This document shows positions 5,076-11,258 of a DNA stretch of 12,246 nucleotides, piece after piece. The notes beneath the pieces are model-generated. The model was given only the letters and a program-made list of their open reading frames with translations. It had not been told where the DNA came from and made no database searches. Made by a program: the position numbers and the translations under genes. The stretch covers positions 1 to 12,246 of the forward strand of contig JADFXO010000084.1 of NCBI GenBank assembly GCA_015233485.1. Reading direction: 5' to 3'. The stretch comes from Nitrospirota bacterium (lineage in GTDB: Bacteria > Nitrospirota > Thermodesulfovibrionia > Thermodesulfovibrionales > Magnetobacteriaceae). The first letter of the stretch is position 1. Each line of letters starts with the position of its first letter.

Positions 5076-7019
5076 TTATAACCGTATACGTTCCATTTGG
5101 TCTATAAAGTCCTCAAGGTGTTTGAATGTCTTCTGCATTTCAGCCCTGCCCAGCCCGCCCCGGGCATATCGCGTCATGTCACACGCCTCGAATATCTCTT
5201 TCAGCGTGCTTGTATCCAGGCCCTTTTGCTCCAGCAGTTGAAATATCTTCTCGCTCATTATCTCACCGGGCGGCATGTGAAGTTTATCGCCCAGGTAATC
5301 ATAGATGGTCTTATGAACGGCGTCGTAGAACTCCTTCTCTTTTTCCATTTCAAGGAGGCCGCTGGCTGTTTTTAACCCCTGTTTTGCCTTCTTCGGCGCC
5401 CTGAGTCCCCTGGCGTATCTTACATCATGGCGCAGGCGGTGGCTCCTCTTGGCGTATATGGCCGCCCCTATGTATAACAAAGGCGGTACAAACAGGAAGG
5501 CTATAAATATGGGATTGTGATAGGGTTGTATCTGTCTGTCAGATATTTTAACAAGCGCCCCCGGCCTTTCCTTTATGAACACTACGTCCTTTCCAAGAAT
5601 CTCTTTCTCCACTGGTTTATTTTCCCCTGCCACCTGAGCCGGGCCGACTATCTTTGCCCCGCCTGATGTGGCCTCCCCGGTCACCTTTATTGGAAACGGT
5701 CCTTTTTTTATTGTCTGATAGGCCTTCTTATCAGGATCAAAAAAGGAGAAAACTATCTCAGGTATCGACTGAACCGTGTTGGCCTGCGGTATGACAGCCT
5801 CCTCGAAGGTCTTAGACGTCTTGTCCTGTTTTATTTGTGGTTCGTAGTATTTGAGGGCAGGATTATTTTCTGCTATATCCGGGGCTGTGACGCTGTTGAA
5901 ATTACCCCTGCCGGTGACGGTCATTTTCAGCGTAACGGGGTCTCCGGTCTTTACCTCATGCGGCTCTGCGGCCGCGGTTAACCCGAATGAGCCGATTGCG
6001 CCTTTAAAAGAACCCTTTGGTTTACCTTCCTCCGGCAGCGGCAGGACTTTCATTGCCAGACTTTCGGACTTCAACTCGACGGCCTCTGCCCTAGCCGAGC
6101 TGAAGAAATTATTAAAGAAATCGTCGTCAAATGGCCCGCGTGGAACATTGCCGATGTTTGCCCTGACTATTATATTGCACTTTAGCGATGCCGGCCCAAG
6201 TTTCAGCGAGTTCGAAGGCGCTGCCGCAAAGGCCGTAGTGGTAAACTCAACCGTGTCGTACATCTGCCCGTTTATGGTCTCTTTGGCCTGGATGGGTTTA
6301 TCGAAATTGCTTACTGAAAACCCGCTGTCAGCCATCTGTGGAAAGCTCGCCTCTCGCACGCTGATATCCCTGACGAAGAGTTTTACCCTGACGGTGAAGA
6401 TTTCGTTTGCATAGACAGTGGTCTTTGACGGTTTAAGGGTAACAAACACCCTGTCATTTATACCCTTTGGGGAGTCTTTGGACGGTTCATGCCGCCCCTG
6501 AGCGGCGGGAGGAGGTGGATTGTTGGCAGAGGCAGCGCCGGCGCTGTCCACAACACTAACTGTTATCTCATTCGACGTATATGTCTTGCCGTCGTACTCA
6601 TGCGTAAACGGGCCAATCTTAAAATCGCCTGTTTTCATGGGCACGATGAAATAATTATAGGTGACGGAGCTTGACGCCGAGCCATTGATTATAGACATCC
6701 TCGTTGCCGCACCGTTGTAATTAACCGAAAAACCATCCAGCTGCGGGGTAGGGGGCTGAGGCGCCCCCCTATCACCATTAAATATCAGGCTCAACTGTGC
6801 ACCTTCCCCCACTGTCAGGGTAGTGTTGCTGAGGGCTATCTCGAAATTCACGCCGGAGGCCCACGCAGCCGAGGCCATTATCGACACTACAATCAACAAC
6901 AACGCCACGCTTATAGATGGTTTATATAATATATTATATATGCCCCTGAAACACACTCCGGTATTATATACCAAAAAGCCGTATCTTTGCAAAAAGTGCT
7001 TGACAAAGTATATATCCAT
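5076..7019 (-). CDS. batD: BatD family protein (oxygen-tolerance / aerotolerance operon)
   Basis: A 647-residue membrane-anchored protein. A signal sequence (about 35-54, VALLLIVVSIMASAAWA) precedes a long periplasmic region of beta-sandwich repeats beginning FEIALSNTTLTVGEGAQLSL. The second block is VFVTLKPSKTTVYANEIFTVRVKLFV (from about 191, described in two parts) and the third is near VKTGDPVTLKMTVTGRGNF. A single membrane helix follows (503-524), then a 120-residue cytoplasmic helical tail. This layout and length match BatD. The start is uncertain. ATG 7019 gives about 33 residues before the hydrophobic core, unusually long. GTG 6956 gives a conventional signal peptide and sits just after a good -10 element. 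It pairs with the BatE-like gene 6 nt downstream and probably shares its transcript. BatA, BatB and MoxR are not next to it; the upstream gene is an unrelated radical SAM enzyme. Confidence 0.87.
   Translation of the reverse strand: MDIYFVKHFLQRYGFLVYNTGVCFRGIYNILYKPSISVALLLIVVSIMASAAWASGVNFEIALSNTTLTVGEGAQLSLIFNGDRGAPQPPTPQLDGFSVNYNGAATRMSIINGSASSSVTYNYFIVPMKTGDFKIGPFTHEYDGKTYTSNEITVSVVDSAGAASANNPPPPAAQGRHEPSKDSPKGINDRVFVTLKPSKTTVYANEIFTVRVKLFVRDISVREASFPQMADSGFSVSNFDKPIQAKETINGQMYDTVEFTTTAFAAAPSNSLKLGPASLKCNIIVRANIGNVPRGPFDDDFFNNFFSSARAEAVELKSESLAMKVLPLPEEGKPKGSFKGAIGSFGLTAAAEPHEVKTGDPVTLKMTVTGRGNFNSVTAPDIAENNPALKYYEPQIKQDKTSKTFEEAVIPQANTVQSIPEIVFSFFDPDKKAYQTIKKGPFPIKVTGEATSGGAKIVGPAQVAGENKPVEKEILGKDVVFIKERPGALVKISDRQIQPYHNPIFIAFLFVPPLLYIGAAIYAKRSHRLRHDVRYARGLRAPKKAKQGLKTASGLLEMEKEKEFYDAVHKTIYDYLGDKLHMPPGEIMSEKIFQLLEQKGLDTSTLKEIFEACDMTRYARGGLGRAEMQKTFKHLEDFIDQMERIRL
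6963..6992 (-). promoter_or_regulatory. Candidate promoter for batD-batE
   Basis: On the minus strand TTGCAA (6992-6987) and a perfect TATAAT (6968-6963) are 18 nt apart. The predicted start is near 6956, exactly where an in-frame GTG begins. If used, it implies the shorter BatD start and a leaderless or near-leaderless message. The surrounding sequence is very AT-rich, so a chance match is possible. Confidence 0.4.
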
Positions 7020-7155
7020 AAATTTTAAAATGGCTAAGGCAGGTCGTAGGGAAGAAGGAAGCTGGGCAAGTCCTGAATAGATGGCGAGTACATTATTTTT
7101 GAGCGCAACGGCATGCGTTCAGACCTTTTCGACTGATGGGAATTCATAGAAATGC

Positions 7156-7179
7156 GGATTCCCGCTTTCGCGGGAATCC
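7156..7179. repeat. Perfect 10-bp REP-like hairpin between the SPL and batD genes
   Basis: GGATTCCCGC (7156-7165) and GCGGGAATCC (7170-7179) form a perfect stem with a 4-nt loop. On the minus strand the loop is GAAA, a stable GNRA tetraloop. The core ATTCCCGC/GCGGGAAT is of a kind seen as a dispersed intergenic repeat in many bacterial genomes. It lies about 30 bp past the stop of the radical SAM gene and could end or stabilise that transcript. The rest of 7020-7209 holds no gene that I can support. Confidence 0.75.
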
Positions 7180-7209
7180 TGTTGTTTTAATATGGGGGAG
7201 GATGAGGAC

Positions 7210-7995
7210 TCAGGCGCAGCGGCTTGTGCTTGCCGCCCTTGCCCCTCTGACTTCTACAGCCTTTGTGCCAAGGGCGTCTTTCAGCCTCTGTATGACATCA
7301 TCGGTAAATCCCTTTTCAAGCCACTGCGTTAATCTTAAATCCCTGTAGACCTTCACCGTCTTTGATGTATAGTTCATCCTGTCTATCAGGACATAATCTG
7401 TATATGGACCAATCTTTGCCGCAAGCTCCTCCGGGTCCATCGGAAGCACCGGGCCTATAAATACATATGTCTTAATCCCTTTTTCGCGCAGTGCCTTTAG
7501 CGTCCTGATACGAACGGCAATCGGGGCAGTCCTCGGCTCGAACGCCCGTCTTATCCTGTCATTTTCAGTGGTTATGCTTATCCCCACCTCGACATCGTCA
7601 AAGCGGCTTAAAAGGTCAATATCGCGCAGGATGAGCGGCGATTTCGTCAATATCTCAACCGGATACTGATACTCAAGCAGGGCCTCAAGGCACTGCCTTG
7701 TCACCTTGTAACGAGCCTCAACCGGCTGGTACGGGTCTGTGACAGAACTTACGATGACACTGCCGCGTTTAGCACTCTGGAGCTGTTTTCTCAGCACAGT
7801 GGCGGCATTGGTCTTTATGTCCACAAAAGAACCCCAGTCCTCAGCGTGGCCGCTATATTTTTTCATAAACATCGCATAGCAATACAGGCACCCGTGCATA
7901 CACCCCATGTACGGATTTACACAGTAGTCAAGCCCGTCGATACCGCTTTTCGTTAGAATAGATTTTGACGTTATTTTTTCGATACACACTGCCAT
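7210..7995 (-). CDS. SPL-family radical SAM protein (DNA repair photolyase-like)
   Basis: A 261-residue radical SAM enzyme of the spore photoproduct lyase-like group (COG1533 type). The iron-sulfur motif is CMHGCLYC (C32-x3-C36-x2-C39). Other group marks are VNPYMGC (26-32), SSVTDPYQPVE (83-93), TKSP (117-120) and a later VFIGPVLP. Known spore photoproduct lyases repair thymine dimers by SAM-derived radical chemistry. Many homologues outside spore formers have no proven substrate, so the reaction here is open. I choose ATG 7995 because GGAGGG lies 9 nt upstream and the family N-terminus fits. An extension to 8046 would overlap the motB gene and looks spurious. The gene starts 16 nt after motB on the same strand and is probably co-transcribed with motA-motB, an unusual partner. 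Confidence 0.87.
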   Translation of the reverse strand: MAVCIEKITSKSILTKSGIDGLDYCVNPYMGCMHGCLYCYAMFMKKYSGHAEDWGSFVDIKTNAATVLRKQLQSAKRGSVIVSSVTDPYQPVEARYKVTRQCLEALLEYQYPVEILTKSPLILRDIDLLSRFDDVEVGISITTENDRIRRAFEPRTAPIAVRIRTLKALREKGIKTYVFIGPVLPMDPEELAAKIGPYTDYVLIDRMNYTSKTVKVYRDLRLTQWLEKGFTDDVIQRLKDALGTKAVEVRGARAASTSRCA

Positions 7996-8011
7996 AATCG
8001 TGAACCCTCCG

Positions 8012-8917
8012 TTATATTGATTTTTCTTTAATCCTGATTTCGACACGCCTGTTCTGTGCCATATGCAGGGGACTGTCGTTTGGCGCTATCGGACGGCTGT
8101 CGCCATTACCCTTTATCGAAAACCCCGAAGGGTCAATACCCTTTACGTTTATAAAATACTGCAATACACTCATTGCCCTCGCGGCTGAGAGTTCCCAGTT
8201 TGATGGGTACAGCGGCGAATGTATTGGTACGTTGTCCGTATGGCCGTTTATTTCTACGGCGTATGAAGGATGGCGCTTTATCAGCTCTGCGACCTTATCT
8301 AAAACAGGTGTCGTATCTTTTAAAATCACGGCGCTGCCCGGTATAAATGATACCTTTTCCCTCATCGTTATCACAATGCCTTCGCCGGCACTGGCAACGG
8401 TGACGTCATTTTCGAGCTTTTGTGCCCTGATAACCGCGTCAAGCTCAGGGGCAGGGTAGCTGGCTGCCATCTTTATGTCGTCTGACCCCCCAGCCGCCGT
8501 AGAATTGACCGCTGTCTGATTGCCAGTATCCGGTGCGCCGGAGTCTTTGGGTGTCGTCTCCTTGTCAATAATCTGGCGTTCCGGCACTGCGTCTGTCGCT
8601 GAGGCCGGCATCTCTGGTGTGCTTTTTGCCATTTCAACCGCAGTGAGATTGTCCGGCGTCACAGTGCCGGCCATCACAATGTTAACGTCCGGTGAACCGG
8701 AGTCTTTGGGTGTTGTCTCCTTGTCAATAACCTGGCGCTCTGCCGCAGGTTGCTGCTGAGGCTTTTCGGCCAATTTTTCGTGTCTTTTAGATATAACAAA
8801 AAACATCAAAAAACACACCAACAGCAGAGACATCAAATCGGTCATCGTGATGAGCCACAGATTGTCCTCACCTTCGGACGCGAACTGCCCGACTATTTTT
8901 TTATAGGAATCATTCAT
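8012..8917 (-). CDS. motB: MotB-like stator protein with OmpA peptidoglycan-binding domain
   Basis: A 301-residue inner-membrane stator subunit. After a short cytoplasmic N-terminus, one membrane helix (about 21-43) contains D27 in MTDLMSLLL, the position of the essential ion-carrying aspartate of MotB/PomB. A long low-complexity linker (45-165) carries two copies of an 18-residue repeat (60-77 and 113-130). The C-terminal OmpA-like domain (181-297) has GHTDN (225-229), NWELSAARA (240-248) and NRRVEI (289-294), which bind peptidoglycan. The start ATG shares one base with the motA stop (TAATG), indicating translational coupling and matched stator stoichiometry. A related non-flagellar Mot/Tol/Exb-type motor is possible, since no flagellar structural genes are in view, but the OmpA domain and MotA partner favour a flagellar or gliding stator. 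Confidence 0.88.
   Translation of the reverse strand: MNDSYKKIVGQFASEGEDNLWLITMTDLMSLLLVCFLMFFVISKRHEKLAEKPQQQPAAERQVIDKETTPKDSGSPDVNIVMAGTVTPDNLTAVEMAKSTPEMPASATDAVPERQIIDKETTPKDSGAPDTGNQTAVNSTAAGGSDDIKMAASYPAPELDAVIRAQKLENDVTVASAGEGIVITMREKVSFIPGSAVILKDTTPVLDKVAELIKRHPSYAVEINGHTDNVPIHSPLYPSNWELSAARAMSVLQYFINVKGIDPSGFSIKGNGDSRPIAPNDSPLHMAQNRRVEIRIKEKSI
8528..8740 (-). repeat. Pair of 54-bp direct repeats in the motB linker
   Basis: Positions 8687-8740 and 8528-8581 are 48 of 54 bases identical. They encode ERQVIDKETTPKDSGSPD and ERQIIDKETTPKDSGAPD, separated by 35 residues in the Pro/Ser/Thr-rich linker between the membrane helix and the OmpA domain. Most differences are conservative or silent, suggesting an in-frame duplication kept under protein-level constraint. 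Confidence 0.9.
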
Positions 8918-9747
8918 TATCTTACGCTGCCGCCTGCCTGTACTGTCTTATAATTACGCCCTGAAAATGCCTTTTGGGGCATGGTTAACAAGGATGCGTC
9001 CCTGGTTTGCTCATACCCTGTCAGGCGCTCTTCAATCTTCAGCGGATGTTCCATATTGGATATGGCCGAAATGCCTTCAATTGCGATTATCATCAGTGAG
9101 CCTGATTTGATGGAGCACTCCTTGAGTTTAGCGCAAAGTGGAAGGGCCGCAAGATTCGCCAGCACCACGCCATAAAATGTCGACATAAGGGCAACTGCCA
9201 TTAGCGGCGCAAGTGTCTCTACGGAACCAAAATCCTTAAACATCTTTATAAGACTTACAACCGTCCCCGCAAGGCCAAGCGACGGCATCAGGCGGGCAAG
9301 CGTTTTCAACACGTTTTGGCTGAAACTCTGGTTGATAATCCGCGAGGCCATATCTCTTTCCATAATATCCCTGATAGTTTTTTCGTTATAGTTGTTAACA
9401 ATGAGATTGGCGCCGAACTTCAGGAAATCGTCTTCAATTTCATCAAGGCTCCTCTCAAGCGCCCTGATGCCGGAAGTCCTGTTTATTCGCGCAATATGGA
9501 GGATTTCCTCTATGAGGGATTCCTTTGTGGTCTTGTCTTTAAAAGACTTAACGATGTCTCCAAGCGTCTTGTTTAGTCTCTCTATCGGAAATCCTAACAG
9601 CATTCCAATAATTGTACCACCAACGACTATAATCAACGCATCGGCGTTGAAAAGGACATTAAACTCCATCCCCCTGAATACGGAAAAGACCACCAGCGCA
9701 ACCACGATACCAACAAAAAACACCACCGTCAAATTTTTAACTCTCAT
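8917..9747 (-). CDS. motA: MotA/PomA-like stator protein
   Basis: A 276-residue four-helix membrane protein of the MotA/TolQ/ExbB superfamily. Helices lie at about 6-24, 36-54, 150-170 and 183-206, with a cytoplasmic domain (55-148) between helices 2 and 3. The segment ARLMPSLGLAGTVVSLIKMF (151-170) holds P155, equivalent to the conserved proline near the ion channel of MotA. VGGTIIGMLLGFP (42-54) is typical of helix 2. The start is ATG 9747 with GGAGGT 8 nt upstream. Its stop overlaps the motB start by one base. An RpoN-type -24/-12 element about 44 nt upstream suggests sigma-54 control, as for flagellar genes in several lineages. The tail (245-276) is longer than the minimal MotA fold and is not recognised. 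Confidence 0.9.
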   Translation of the reverse strand: MRVKNLTVVFFVGIVVALVVFSVFRGMEFNVLFNADALIIVVGGTIIGMLLGFPIERLNKTLGDIVKSFKDKTTKESLIEEILHIARINRTSGIRALERSLDEIEDDFLKFGANLIVNNYNEKTIRDIMERDMASRIINQSFSQNVLKTLARLMPSLGLAGTVVSLIKMFKDFGSVETLAPLMAVALMSTFYGVVLANLAALPLCAKLKECSIKSGSLMIIAIEGISAISNMEHPLKIEERLTGYEQTRDASLLTMPQKAFSGRNYKTVQAGGSVR

Positions 9748-9790
9748 ATTCCATTACCTCCAATGCCTCTTTAAGAACTTGATATTATGT

Positions 9791-9806
9791 AGCAATTAAT
9801 ATGCCA
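9791..9806 (-). promoter_or_regulatory. Sigma-54 (-24/-12) promoter candidate for motA-motB
   Basis: The minus strand reads TGGCATATTAATTGCT. It matches the RpoN consensus TGGCAC-N5-TTGCW with the invariant GG and GC exactly 10 nt apart; only the CG after TGGCA differs. Transcription would start near 9780, giving a leader of about 33 nt that contains the GGAGGT ribosome-binding site of motA. Confidence 0.65.
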
Positions 9807-9820
9807 GCATACTGTTGGCA
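9802..9820. promoter_or_regulatory. Imperfect dyad overlapping the -24 element
   Basis: On the minus strand TGCCAACA and TGCTGGCA are inverted around a 3-nt centre, with seven of eight positions pairing. The right arm includes the GG of the -24 element, so a protein bound here would compete with RpoN-holoenzyme. This is either an operator or a chance extension of TGGCA. Confidence 0.35.
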
Positions 9821-9884
9821 ATGATTATGGTGATGATGGTTGAAGTTACGCTATTTATTGGGATTGAACACAAGAAGCGGCGTC

Positions 9885-9923
9885 AAAAAAACGGCATATT
9901 TTTCCGTATAGGAAAATGTTGCC
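9885..9923 (-). terminator. Intrinsic terminator after the cyclase gene
   Basis: On the minus strand GGCA (9923-9920) and TTTTCC (9916-9911) pair with GGAAAA (9905-9900) and TGCC (9896-9893), with a 3x3 internal loop and a TATAC apical loop. A run of seven T follows (9891-9885) after one G. It starts 9 nt beyond the cyclase stop and separates that transcript from motA. Confidence 0.75.
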
Positions 9924-9932
9924 TCAGTGAAT

Positions 9933-10565
9933 CTACCCTGCCAGTTTCCTTAAAATCGACCTTGATGGGGCGCCGTCACAACCCAATAGTTTTAGCGGCA
10001 GACATACAAGCTCATATTCGCCGGAGTCGGCCAGCGACAGGTCAAGCCCCTCAATTATCCATACCCCAGCCTCTAACAATGTGGTATGAATCAGCTGTCC
10101 ATCGGTGTGATAGCCCCCTACGGACAGGTAATCCACCCCTACCATCAGCACCCCGATTTGTGATATGTACCGTGCGGCCTCAACAGAGATATATACGAAG
10201 TCCCCTGTGAATTTGTCCATGCGATTTTTTGAGTTGAGAGTCTTGAAAAGGATTCTCTCTCCCTTTTTTAGCGCGTAGTCTTTTAGTTCCGATACCTTTA
10301 TTGATTCCGTGTCTTTTATCTCTATCACGCGCGCGGTGCCTACTGTTATGCTAAGCGGCATTTCATCTATGGATTTACCGCCTCTTATCCAGTGTAAGGG
10401 GGCGTCCATATGCGTCCCCGTGTGTGAGGTCATTGTGATAAGCGACAGGTTCAGGGTGTCCCCCTTGTCAATGTCGTGTATCCGCTTCATAGAATACTCC
10501 GGGTCTCCCGGCCAGACAACCATTCCATTTTTATTGTCTATTGATATATCTACCCAGTTGTTCAT
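9933..10565 (-). CDS. Cyclase / kynurenine formamidase-like metal-dependent hydrolase
   Basis: A 210-residue member of the cyclase family (KynB-like, Pfam Cyclase type). The zinc or manganese motif is HTGTHMDAPLH (48-58; H48, H52, D54 and H58 are the expected ligands or catalytic residues). Upstream VVWPGDP (16-22) is a second family mark, and VGVDYLSVGG and HTTLLEAGVWIIEGLDL are conserved C-terminal segments. Characterised relatives hydrolyse N-formylkynurenine, isatin or related amides, but most family members have no known substrate. No tryptophan-degradation genes are nearby, so I do not assign kynB. The start ATG overlaps the stop of the upstream membrane-protein gene as ATGA, implying coupled translation. 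An intrinsic terminator follows immediately. Confidence 0.86.
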   Translation of the reverse strand: MNNWVDISIDNKNGMVVWPGDPEYSMKRIHDIDKGDTLNLSLITMTSHTGTHMDAPLHWIRGGKSIDEMPLSITVGTARVIEIKDTESIKVSELKDYALKKGERILFKTLNSKNRMDKFTGDFVYISVEAARYISQIGVLMVGVDYLSVGGYHTDGQLIHTTLLEAGVWIIEGLDLSLADSGEYELVCLPLKLLGCDGAPSRSILRKLAG

Positions 10566-11197
10566 TCGGCGGTTTTAATCGGCGCGGTGGTTGATTCATT
10601 ATCAGAGATGGGAACCGGCTTTGTCGCAACGGCATGTTTAGCGGCCGATTCATTGCTCACAGGGGTTTTATCCGACAGGGGCGTACCGCTTTTTTTCCTC
10701 TTTTCCTTGTATTCATCATACATAGGCGATTTAATTAACGTGGAGCCCTGCCTAACTCCGGGATTGGCTATCTTCGCGCCAACATGTGACGTTATCGCCG
10801 ACAGCGATATAGCCGCAATCGCTACAATTGAGAAAAAGATGAAAAATATCCCGTGAAGCTGTCTTTTCAGCCACATCTTAACTATACCGAGAAAGGCAAT
10901 TGCCCCGGCGGCGTATAATGCCCACAGCGTCTTCTCTGCCCATTGCTCATGCTCATAGAGGTAATCTAATGATAGCAACGGCAGCCCGGCCACATACCTT
11001 GCGGCATTCTCTCCGGACCGGAACACAAGCCATGTTATGGCCGTCGTAACCGCAAAACCCAACAGCGCCGCCTTCTGTATGTCGCCATTTTTCTTTATCG
11101 TCCCATAGTAATACAAAACAAAGGCGAACACCGCCCACAACATAGGTATATGAGTTACTATCAGATGCACATGCAGCCATACCGCGCTTAAATTCAT
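10562..11197 (-). CDS. Four-helix membrane protein with conserved-looking histidines (DUF2231-like)
   Basis: A 211-residue integral membrane protein with helices at about 13-32, 43-60, 90-110 and 115-137 and a hydrophilic, Ser/Thr/Pro/Lys-rich C-terminal tail (160-211). Histidines lie at the membrane edges in WLHVHLIVTHIPM (H9, H11, H16), YEHEQWA (H83), H115 and ITSHVGAKIANPG (H138). The pattern LHxxLVHxP and SHxG resembles DUF2231-type proteins, which look like small heme-binding cytochromes. Heme binding is inferred only. ATG 11197 is preceded by GAGG 9 nt upstream. Its TGA overlaps the start of the cyclase gene, so the two products are probably made together. The tail contains no recognised domain. 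Confidence 0.72.
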   Translation of the reverse strand: MNLSAVWLHVHLIVTHIPMLWAVFAFVLYYYGTIKKNGDIQKAALLGFAVTTAITWLVFRSGENAARYVAGLPLLSLDYLYEHEQWAEKTLWALYAAGAIAFLGIVKMWLKRQLHGIFFIFFSIVAIAAISLSAITSHVGAKIANPGVRQGSTLIKSPMYDEYKEKRKKSGTPLSDKTPVSNESAAKHAVATKPVPISDNESTTAPIKTAE

Positions 11198-11222
11198 AGC
11201 CTTATTCCTCTCTCCTTAAACG

Positions 11223-11228
11223 ATTATA
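11223..11228 (-). promoter_or_regulatory. Possible -10 box upstream of the membrane-protein gene
   Basis: A perfect TATAAT is present on the minus strand 25 nt before the ATG, with a GGAGAGAGG ribosome-binding region between them. No good -35 hexamer is found at 16-18 nt, so it would need an activator or be a chance match. Confidence 0.28.
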
Positions 11229-11258
11229 CGACGGTTTCTCAAACACATCCGGCACTTG

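Noticed and set aside
5851..6414. Plus-strand open frame of 187 codons antisense to batD
   Set aside because: It is low-complexity, lacks a ribosome-binding site or family motif, and is fully covered by batD.
7000..7028. TTGACA on the plus strand followed at 17 nt by a weak TTTTAA
   Set aside because: There is no plus-strand gene downstream and the -10 match is poor; AT-rich sequence makes chance matches likely.
9815..10210. Plus-strand open frame across the motA upstream region and the cyclase 3' end
   Set aside because: It covers the terminator and the antisense of conserved cyclase motifs; its Arg/Pro-rich composition looks non-coding.
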